Source: Streptomyces lincolnensis
GTDB lineage: Bacteria > Actinomycetota > Actinomycetes > Streptomycetales > Streptomycetaceae
Reading direction: 5' to 3'
DNA: 64,000 nucleotides
NCBI RefSeq assembly: GCF_001685355.1
Contig: NZ_CP016438.1
Location: 5,766,001 to 5,830,000, forward strand
Part shown: positions 55,645-62,541 of the stretch, in pieces
Layout of the letters: the number at the start of each line of letters is the position of its first letter
Numbering within the stretch: position 1 is the first letter of the stretch
The notes under the pieces: model-generated
The model's database searches: none
What the model was told of the DNA's origin: nothing
What the model saw: only the letters and a program-made list of their open reading frames with translations
Program-made: the position numbers and the translations under genes

Positions 55645-55650
55645 TACGGT
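55645..55650 (+). promoter_or_regulatory. Probable -10 box of a leaderless carrier-protein transcript
   Basis: TACGGT lies 7 nt before the GTG at 55658, placing the transcription start at or next to the start codon. TTTTCC at 55621-55626 is a poor -35 at 18 nt. No ribosome site precedes the GTG, which fits a leaderless mRNA. Confidence 0.45.
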
Positions 55651-55657
55651 CCGTTGC

Positions 55658-55903
55658 GTGATCGAGAGCAGCCTGTCGGGTGAAGAGATCGAGCGCGAGA
55701 TACGGGACATCTGGAGGGGGTTGTTCGGTGTCGATGTAGGCCCTGACGACAATTTTTTCGATCTCGGCGGTGATTCGCTGAAGGTCGTGGACGTGGTGGC
55801 CGCAGCGCGTAAGCGCGGGATCGGTTTCCGCAGTTCAGCAGTGTTCCGCAATCCCACGCCGGCTCTTCTGGCAGCCAGTCTGACCAGGAGCGATGCCGCA
55901 TGA
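55658..55903 (+). CDS. Free-standing phosphopantetheine carrier protein
   Basis: 81-aa peptidyl/acyl carrier protein. The 4'-phosphopantetheine attachment serine is S40 in DDNFFDLGGDSLKVVDVV; helix 1 EIEREIRDIWRGLFG and the C-terminal FRNPTPALLAASL match NRPS-type thiolation domains. It probably carries the amino acid activated by the adenylation enzyme at 56730, which has no own thiolation domain. GTG start without a ribosome site; 4-nt overlap with the next gene. Confidence 0.93.
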   Translation: MIESSLSGEEIEREIRDIWRGLFGVDVGPDDNFFDLGGDSLKVVDVVAAARKRGIGFRSSAVFRNPTPALLAASLTRSDAA

Positions 55904-56733
55904 GTGATCAGGTTGCCGACCGGTCGACGGATCTGCGGACCCTGCCCAACGGATTGTCCGTGCATGGGCTCAACCGCAGCGAAACCGAGTATCTTTACAA
56001 AGAGATATTCGAGGACCAGTCATATGTGCCGCCGGAGGGTTTCCGGTTTACCGGCCAGCCTGTTGTCGTCGATGTCGGCGCCAACATAGGAATGTTCGCG
56101 CTGTTCATGGCGACGAACTTTCCGGAAGCTCGGGTGTTCTCCTTCGAGCCCGTACCGCGCACGTTCGACGCGTTGCGCAAGAACGTCGGCGACCGGGCGA
56201 ACGTCTCCGTCTTCAACATGGCCCTCGGGGACGCCCCGCAAACCCGCGAGCTCACTTTTTATCCGCAGTACTCGATGATGTCCGGCTTCGACGCGGATCC
56301 CGAAGTGGACCGTGCGCTCGTCAAGTCGTACATCGGGAACATCGCGGAAACTCTCGACCAGGAGCGCCGGGAGCTGGTGCTCGAAGAGGCCGACGAACTC
56401 ATCGAGGGCCGCTTCGAGGCGGTGGAGCGGGTGTCCTGCCGGATCGACCGGCTGGAGACGGTGGCCGCGGAGCTCGGCATCGACCGCATCGACTTCCTGA
56501 AGATCGACGTCGAGGGCTTCGAGGTGAAGGTCCTCCAGGGCATCGGCGACTCGCTGTGGCCCCGGATCGCCCAGGCGGCGGTCGAGGTCGAGGACGACAA
56601 CGGCGAACTGGCCGAGGTCACCAAGCTGTTCGCCGAGCACGGGATGACGACCGTGGTCGAGCAGCCGGAGGAGTACCGGGGGACCAGCGTGTACAACGTG
56701 TTCGCCTCCCGTGAGGAGGGAGTATCGCCATGA
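55900..56733 (+). CDS. FkbM-family methyltransferase
   Basis: 277 aa. SAM-binding VVVDVGANIGMFALFM near 55-70, then VFSFEPVPRTFDALRKNV near 80-97, and DFLKIDVEGFEVKVLQGI near 202-219, the classical FkbM signature. Usually O-methylates hydroxyls or carboxylates in natural products. Position within the cluster (overlaps carrier gene and adenylation gene by 4 nt each) suggests tailoring of a carrier-bound or final intermediate. Confidence 0.93.
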   Translation: MSDQVADRSTDLRTLPNGLSVHGLNRSETEYLYKEIFEDQSYVPPEGFRFTGQPVVVDVGANIGMFALFMATNFPEARVFSFEPVPRTFDALRKNVGDRANVSVFNMALGDAPQTRELTFYPQYSMMSGFDADPEVDRALVKSYIGNIAETLDQERRELVLEEADELIEGRFEAVERVSCRIDRLETVAAELGIDRIDFLKIDVEGFEVKVLQGIGDSLWPRIAQAAVEVEDDNGELAEVTKLFAEHGMTTVVEQPEEYRGTSVYNVFASREEGVSP

Positions 56734-59219
56734 GTTCGGCCAACGGGGGAGTGGGCGTCGGAACCGCCGTGTTCGGACTGCCCACGGCTTGGCGCGCGGC
56801 GCCGGGCGTCGAGCGTGCGGAGCAGGCCGAGCACGTCAAGCCGGTCGAGGACGTCAAGCAGATCGAGCACGTCGAGTACGCCGATCTCGTCGACGGGCTG
56901 ACCGCGCTCGCCGGTATCTGCGGCACCGAGCGGGAGACAGTGCTGCTCGCCGCCCACATCAAGGTGCTCGGCATGCTGGGCGAGGCGGACGACCGCCACA
57001 CCGAGGTGGACCTCGGCACCGGAGTCCACCGGCTGCCCGTCCTGCGCACGGCGGCGACCTGGCAGGAACTGGTGCTGCGGGTGGCCAAGGCGGTGCGGGG
57101 AGCGGGCGCGGGGGTCTCCGGGGCCACGTCCGAGCCCACGCCGGCAGCAGGGTCCGATTCCGGTTCCGCCGACGAAGTCTCGTACGCCGAGCGCGTGTTG
57201 TTCGTCACCGACGCGAGCACACGCGCCACGAACATCTCCTACGGCCTCGAAGTCGCCGTAGCCGGGGCGAAGCTGACCCTGACCGCGCCCACCACCGCCA
57301 TCGCCCCGCCGTACCCGGAGAGCCTCCGCGTGATGTACCGCGAGGTGCTGGAGGCGATGGCCGCCGACCCCGACGGGGACGCGCTCGCCGCCCGACTGGC
57401 CCCCCGCGACCGGGAGTTGCTGCTCGACAGGTGGAGTGCCGGCGCGACCGCGGACCGTGGCGCGCGCACCGTCGGTGCGCTCATCGAGGCGCAGGCCGCC
57501 AGGACGCCGGACGCGCCGGCCGTACGCATCGGCGGCACCGAGCTGTCGTACCGCGAACTGGACGCGCGCGCCAACCGGATCGCCCGCCGGCTGACCGCCC
57601 TCGGCGCCCGCCCCGACACCCTGGTCGGCGTCTGCCTGCGCCGCACCCCGGACCTGCTCCCCGCCCTGCTCGGCGTGTGGAAGTCCGGCGCGGGATATCT
57701 CCCCCTGGACCCGTCCCTGCCGGCCGAGCGTGTCCAGCACATGATCACCGCGGCGGGCTGCGAACTGGTGATCAGCGAGACGGCCCACGTGGCGGTCCTG
57801 CGGCCCCTCGCCGCCGAGGACACCGCTCCCGTCGAGGACACCGCCGCTCCCGTCGTGGACGCCGGTGGACAGCGTGCAGCAGAAACGGTTGCCCCGTCGG
57901 CCGAGGGCAGCTCCCGCTCGACGGACGAGGACGCGGGCGAGAACGCGGGCCGGTCCCCCGGGAGCGGAGTCGCCCCGGCCGCCCCGGTCGGCGTCGACGC
58001 TCGCGCCGCCGGACAGTCGGCCGCGGCCACTCCCGCGGGCGGCGACAGTCCGCCGACCGACCTCGCCTTCGTCCTCCTCGACCGCGACCGTGAGGTCATC
58101 GACGCGTGCTCGTCGGAGCCGCTCGGCACGCCGCCGGCGGACCCCCGCTCGCTCGCGTACGTCATCTACACCTCGGGTTCCACCGGTGACCCCAAGGGCG
58201 TGATGGTGGAGCACTCGGGGCTGGCGAACTACCTGTTGTGGACGGTGGAGGCGTACGCGGCGCGGGGTACCGGCGGGGCGCCGGTGTTCTCGTCGATCTC
58301 CTTCGATCTGGGGATGCCGAGCCTGTTCGCGCCGCTGCTGACCGGGCAGCCCGTGCACCTGCTGCCCGACCCGCTGGACACCGCCGACCTCGGGGACCAG
58401 CTGGTGGCGGGAGCGCCATACAGCTTCATCAAGATGACGCCGGGCCATCTCGACCTGCTGAGCTACGACCTGACCCCCGAGGAGATCCACGACCTCGCCG
58501 GGCTCGTCATCGCCGCCGGGGACGCGTTCACCAGTGAACTGGCCCGCCGCTGGATCGAGTTCGCCGGACCCGGGGGAACGGCGGTGGCCACCGAGTACGG
58601 GCCGACCGAGATCACCGTGGGCAACTCCGGCGAGACGCTCACCGAGCCGCCCGCGACGGAGCTGATCCCGCTCGGGGCACCGATCCCGAACACCACGATG
58701 TACGTGCTGACCGACCGGCTGGAGCCCGTGCCCGTGGGGGTCCCCGGTGAGGTCTTCATCGGCGGGGCGGGTGTGGCCCGCGGCTATCTGGACCGCCCGG
58801 CGCTGACGGCGGAGCGGTTCCTGCCCGACCCGTTCGGCGCCCCTGGCGCCCGCCTGTACCGCACCGGCGACCGGGCCCGCTGGCGGGCCGACGGCTCGCT
58901 GGAGTTCCTCGGCCGCGTCGACCACCAGGTCAAGATCCGCGGCTACCGGGTCGAACTGGGCGAGATCCAGGCCCGGTTGAGGGACCACACGAGAGTCGCC
59001 GAGGCCGTCGTCATCGCCGTCGGCACGGCCCGCTCCCGCTCCCTGGCCGCCTATGTGATCCCCGCGGACGGACAGCGGGCGGAGCCCGCCGAGCTGCGGG
59101 ACCACCTCGCGGCCGTCCTGCCCGGCTACATGATCCCCGCGCACTTCGTCGCCATCGACCAGGTGCCGCTGACGACCAACGGAAAGGTCGACACGCGCGC
59201 GTTGCAGAGCCTGCTCTGA
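56730..59219 (+). CDS. Adenylation enzyme with degenerate condensation remnant
   Basis: 829 aa. Residues 1-240 resemble the C-terminal half of a condensation domain (TVLLAAHIKVLGMLGEADD, VMYREVLEAMAADPD) without any HHxxxDG, so it should not condense. The A domain starts near 245 (GALIEAQAARTPDAPAVR), with A3 YTSGSTGDPKG at 480-490, A5 EYGPTEITV at 622-630, A7/A8 RLYRTGDRARW and KIRGYRVELGE, and A10 NGKVDTRAL at the end. About 70 low-complexity residues (365-435) are inserted before A3. There is no thiolation domain. By-eye specificity residues D526, L527, P530, K568, I594, A596, E622, V630, G631, K(A10) are closest to the Asn type I remember (DLTKLGEVGK). Confidence 0.88.
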   Translation: MSSANGGVGVGTAVFGLPTAWRAAPGVERAEQAEHVKPVEDVKQIEHVEYADLVDGLTALAGICGTERETVLLAAHIKVLGMLGEADDRHTEVDLGTGVHRLPVLRTAATWQELVLRVAKAVRGAGAGVSGATSEPTPAAGSDSGSADEVSYAERVLFVTDASTRATNISYGLEVAVAGAKLTLTAPTTAIAPPYPESLRVMYREVLEAMAADPDGDALAARLAPRDRELLLDRWSAGATADRGARTVGALIEAQAARTPDAPAVRIGGTELSYRELDARANRIARRLTALGARPDTLVGVCLRRTPDLLPALLGVWKSGAGYLPLDPSLPAERVQHMITAAGCELVISETAHVAVLRPLAAEDTAPVEDTAAPVVDAGGQRAAETVAPSAEGSSRSTDEDAGENAGRSPGSGVAPAAPVGVDARAAGQSAAATPAGGDSPPTDLAFVLLDRDREVIDACSSEPLGTPPADPRSLAYVIYTSGSTGDPKGVMVEHSGLANYLLWTVEAYAARGTGGAPVFSSISFDLGMPSLFAPLLTGQPVHLLPDPLDTADLGDQLVAGAPYSFIKMTPGHLDLLSYDLTPEEIHDLAGLVIAAGDAFTSELARRWIEFAGPGGTAVATEYGPTEITVGNSGETLTEPPATELIPLGAPIPNTTMYVLTDRLEPVPVGVPGEVFIGGAGVARGYLDRPALTAERFLPDPFGAPGARLYRTGDRARWRADGSLEFLGRVDHQVKIRGYRVELGEIQARLRDHTRVAEAVVIAVGTARSRSLAAYVIPADGQRAEPAELRDHLAAVLPGYMIPAHFVAIDQVPLTTNGKVDTRALQSLL

Positions 59220-59333
59220 CACGCCCGGCGGTCCCGGCCGGTGCTCCCGGCCGCCCCAGCCGGTACTGCCGGCTGCCCGGCCGTCCCAGGTGTCTGCTCC
59301 CGGCCCGTGCCGAACCCACGAGAGGCGAAAACC

Positions 59334-60320
59334 GTGTCCATCGCTGACATATCAGTCGATACCGCCATCCCGTTCCGTCTCGACCTCACCGTCGAGGAGC
59401 GCGCCGAGGTGCGTGCCCTGGCCGAGGAACTGCGCCGGGCCGCCCCCGGCCTGGTCGACGAGGAGGCCTGGGTCGCCGAGGCGCGTCGGCTCAGCTGCCG
59501 GCTGCCCCTGCGCCTGCTGGAACGCATCCGCGAGTACCGCAGCGACGCGGGCCCCGACGGCATGCTGTGCCTGGCGGGTCTGCCCGTCGACGAGGACCTG
59601 CTGCCAAAGACCCCGAGCGTGCCCGACTCGGTGGAACGGGCCGCCACCGTCCCGGCCGCCGTGGCGATGCTGGTCGGGCAGCAGCTCGGCGAGGTCATCG
59701 CCTACCGGGACGAGAAGTTCGGGGCGCTCGTACAGAACGTGGTGCCGGTCCCCTCGCTGGCCGCCTCGCAGAGCAACGGCGGTTCCGTACCGCTGGAGTT
59801 CCACATCGAGAACGCCTTCCACCCCCACCGCCCGCACTACGTCGGCCTGTTGTGCCTGCGCTCCGACCACGAGGGCACGGCCGGCACCCAGGTCTGCTCG
59901 GTCCGCCGCGTCCTCGGCCGGATCGACGAGGCCGACCGCAAGATCCTGGAAGCGCCCCGCTTCGTGACCGAGGCGCCGCCCTCCTTCCGCTCCGCCGAGC
60001 GCACCGAGCCGCACCCGGTCCTGGGCGGCAGCTCCGAGGACCCCGACCTGCGCGTCGACTTCAACGCCACCTCGGCGCTCGACGAGGAGGCCGGCCACGC
60101 CCTGACCCGGCTGCGCGACACCATGCTCGACACCTCCGAGTCCCTGGTGCTGGCCCCCGGTGAGCTGGTCTTCCTCGACAACCGCCTGGTCGTGCACGGC
60201 CGTACCGACTTCGTCCCCCGCTACGACGGCCGGGACCGCTGGCTGCACCGCATCTTCGTCCACCTGGACAACCGCCTCAGCCGCCCCCACCGGGCGGACA
60301 ACGGCCCGGTCCTGGTCTGA
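59334..60320 (+). CDS. AsnO/VioC-type Fe(II)/2-oxoglutarate oxygenase
   Basis: 328 aa. Clavaminate-synthase-like fold. Metal ligands H157 and E159 in LEFHIENAFHPHRPHY, where AsnO and VioC have H155/E157; the distal His lies in RLVVHGRTDF near 296, and an Arg for 2-oxoglutarate binding in RDRWLHRIF. AsnO hydroxylates free L-Asn at C3 in the CDA pathway; VioC hydroxylates Arg. Together with the Asn-like code of the neighbouring adenylation domain, 3-hydroxy-Asn is the natural guess. GTG start with GAGAGG upstream; a 114-bp gap follows the adenylation gene. Confidence 0.88.
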   Translation: MSIADISVDTAIPFRLDLTVEERAEVRALAEELRRAAPGLVDEEAWVAEARRLSCRLPLRLLERIREYRSDAGPDGMLCLAGLPVDEDLLPKTPSVPDSVERAATVPAAVAMLVGQQLGEVIAYRDEKFGALVQNVVPVPSLAASQSNGGSVPLEFHIENAFHPHRPHYVGLLCLRSDHEGTAGTQVCSVRRVLGRIDEADRKILEAPRFVTEAPPSFRSAERTEPHPVLGGSSEDPDLRVDFNATSALDEEAGHALTRLRDTMLDTSESLVLAPGELVFLDNRLVVHGRTDFVPRYDGRDRWLHRIFVHLDNRLSRPHRADNGPVLV

Positions 60321-60342
60321 ACACGGCAGGGAGAACAGCAAC

Positions 60343-60555
60343 GTGACGACAGCAGACGCTGAGGCGGCCGAGCGGTTCGTCGTGGTCGTGAACGACGAGG
60401 GCCACCACTCCCTGTGGTGGTACGGCCGGCCCGTGCCCCCGGGCTGGCGGGCCACCTCGGAGCCCGCCACCCGCGAGGAGTGCCTCGCCCGGATCGAGCG
60501 GGACTGGACGGGCCTGCGCCCGAGGCGGCGGCTCGCGGCGGTGGACCCTCGATGA
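60343..60555 (+). CDS. MbtH-like protein
   Basis: 70-aa chaperone and activator of NRPS adenylation domains. The core VVVNDEGHHSLWWYGRPVPP then GWR matches the MbtH signature NxExQxSxWP...PxGW with some substitutions (His for Gln, WWYG for WP), and ECLARIERDWTGLRPRRR the C-terminal part. GTG at 60343 with AGGGAGA upstream. It should serve the adenylation enzyme at 56730. 4-nt overlap with the second ATP-grasp gene. Confidence 0.92.
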   Translation: MTTADAEAAERFVVVVNDEGHHSLWWYGRPVPPGWRATSEPATREECLARIERDWTGLRPRRRLAAVDPR

Positions 60556-61787
60556 GCGGCCGTCCGACCCTCGTCCTGGTGGACGCGCTCACGACCGGCG
60601 CGATGCTGGCCCGCATGGCGGCGGCCGACCACCGCATCGTGCATGTGCGGTCGCGGGCCCGGCTGCCGGAGACGTTCGCCGCGAGCCTGCCCACCGAGGT
60701 CTTCGCGGAGGACCTCACCTATCCCGGCCACGCCGAGGACGTCCTGCGGCACCTGCGCGCCCTGGAGCCGCGGGCCGTCATCGCCGCCAGCGAGTTCGGC
60801 ATCGAGGTCGCCGACGACCTCGCGAGCCGGCTCGGCCTGCGCGGCAACGACCCGGCGCTGTCGACGGCCCGCCGCGACAAGTTCCGCATGATGGAGGTGC
60901 TCGCCGCGGCCGGCGTACCGACCTCGCGCCAGCACCGCGGATCCGACCTCGCCGGGCTCCTCGACTGGTGGCGGGCCTCGGGCCTGGACCGGGTGGTCGT
61001 CAAGCCGCTCGACAGCGCGGGCTCCGAGGACGTGTACACCTGCGACACCGAGGATGAGGTCGCGGCCGCCTTCCGGGCGGGCATCGGCAAGACCAACCTG
61101 ATGCTCAGCGCCAACGAGGAGGTGCTGATCCAGGAACACCTCGCCGGGGACGAGTACGTCGTCAACAGCGTCAGCCGGGACGGCGGGCACTGGTTCACCG
61201 ACGCCTGGATCAGCCGCAAGCGGGTCACCTCCGGCAAGCGGCTCGTCTACGACTACGAGGACCTGCTCGCCCCGAACGCCCCCGAGCTGGACGGCATCCT
61301 CTCCTACGTCGGTGAGGTCCTCGACGGCCTCGCGGTCACCGACGGCCCGGCGCACACCGAGCTGATCCTGACCGCGGACGGCCCCCGCCTCCTGGAGACC
61401 GGCGCCCGGCTGTCGGGCCTCGCCAACCCGCCCGCCCTGCACCGCTGCACCGGCGCCGACCAGGTCACCCTGACCCTCGACTGCCACTCCCCGGACGCGG
61501 AACGGCTGCGCGGCCGGCCCCGGCGCTACGAGCGCCACGAGTCGGCCCGCTGCGTCAACCTCCTAGCCCACCGCGAACTGCCGCTGCCGGCGCGCGCCCT
61601 GGAGGAGGCCCTGCGACAGCTCCCGGCGTTCCAGAGCATCCGCTTCCGCAAGCCGGAGGGGACCCTGACCCGGCCGACGGTCGACCTCAACTCCTCACCG
61701 GGCGTGGTGTTCCTGGTCCACCGGGACCCGGCCGAGATCGAGAACAGCTACAAGCTGCTGCGCGAGATCGAACGGGAGCTGTTGTGA
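60552..61787 (+). CDS. ATP-grasp carboxylate-amine ligase 2
   Basis: 411-aa ATP-grasp enzyme of the BacD/L-amino-acid ligase type. N-terminal Rossmann-like part 1-105, then KFRMMEVLAAAGVPTSRQ near 112-129, ATP-binding DRVVVKPLDSAGSEDVYTC near 149-167, VLIQEHLAGDEYVVNSVS near 190-207, and the metal-binding HTELILTADGPRLLETGARLSG near 263-284. Only moderately similar in motif wording to the first ATP-grasp of the cluster, so the two probably join different bonds. Overlaps MbtH (ATGA) and the flavin reductase (GTGA). Confidence 0.9.
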   Translation: MSGRPTLVLVDALTTGAMLARMAAADHRIVHVRSRARLPETFAASLPTEVFAEDLTYPGHAEDVLRHLRALEPRAVIAASEFGIEVADDLASRLGLRGNDPALSTARRDKFRMMEVLAAAGVPTSRQHRGSDLAGLLDWWRASGLDRVVVKPLDSAGSEDVYTCDTEDEVAAAFRAGIGKTNLMLSANEEVLIQEHLAGDEYVVNSVSRDGGHWFTDAWISRKRVTSGKRLVYDYEDLLAPNAPELDGILSYVGEVLDGLAVTDGPAHTELILTADGPRLLETGARLSGLANPPALHRCTGADQVTLTLDCHSPDAERLRGRPRRYERHESARCVNLLAHRELPLPARALEEALRQLPAFQSIRFRKPEGTLTRPTVDLNSSPGVVFLVHRDPAEIENSYKLLREIERELL

Positions 61788-62296
61788 CCGTGACCCCACC
61801 GCAGTTCCGCGAGCTCTTCGGCTCCTTCCCGGCGCAGGTCGCGATCGTCACCGCGGTCGACGCGGACGGGCAGCCGCGCGGATTCACCTGCACCGCCACC
61901 TGCGCGGTGTCCGCCACCCCGCCGCTCCTGCTGGTCTGCGTGGACGAGAACTCCCAGACACTGCCCGCGATCCTCACCAGCCGCTCCTTCGTGGTGAACA
62001 TCCTCTCCGGCACCGGGGAGGCGGCCTCACGCGTCTTCGCCGGCAAGCTCCCGGACAAGTTCGACCACGTGCGCTGGCGCCCGTCGGACATCGCGGGCGG
62101 GGCCCCGATCCTCACCGACGTCGTCCTCGCCTACGCCGAGTGCCAGGTCGTACAGATCCAGCCGGCCGGCGACCACCGCATCGTCGTGGGCCGGATAGAG
62201 GGCAGCGCCGTCTTCCCCCGTACACCACTCCTGTACGGCAGAGGCGACTACACCTCGCCGTCCCTGTCCCCCCAACTCCCGTCCCCTGCCCGGTAA
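61784..62296 (+). CDS. Flavin reductase (HpaC/DIM6-NTAB type)
   Basis: 170 aa, flavin-reductase-like split-barrel domain: FRELFGSFPAQVAIVTAVDADGQPRGFTCTATCAVSATPPLLLVC near 8-52, SFVVNILSG near 68, and HRIVVGRIEG near 130-139. It makes reduced flavin for an oxygenase; the obvious customer is the SsuD-like monooxygenase at the other end of the cluster. Last gene of the cluster, GTGA overlap with the ligase. No clear terminator follows. Confidence 0.9.
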   Translation: MTVTPPQFRELFGSFPAQVAIVTAVDADGQPRGFTCTATCAVSATPPLLLVCVDENSQTLPAILTSRSFVVNILSGTGEAASRVFAGKLPDKFDHVRWRPSDIAGGAPILTDVVLAYAECQVVQIQPAGDHRIVVGRIEGSAVFPRTPLLYGRGDYTSPSLSPQLPSPAR

Positions 62297-62541
62297 TCTC
62301 GGCGACGTGGAGACGCTTCCGGTCAGGACACTGAGGGCGAGCGGCGCCCGCTTCCCGCCTCTCCCGGACCGTCAAGACCCTGGCCTTCGTCACCCCGGCC
62401 GACCCCACGGCCAGGACGGCGGCGATCGCCGACCTCCCGGCGCCTGACTCGCGCTCGTAGGAGCGTCCAGAACTGACGACTGGTTGTCGGTGATGCTCTC
62501 TGCCCTGATGATCGAGGAAGGGCTCAACCGGGGAGGGACGC

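Noticed and set aside
56259..59222. 987-aa minus-strand frame opposite the adenylation gene
   Set aside because: The opposite strand carries all A-domain core motifs in order.
62297..62541. Small gene between the flavin reductase and the STAND gene
   Set aside because: The 245 bp have only short frames without ribosome sites; nothing recognisable.
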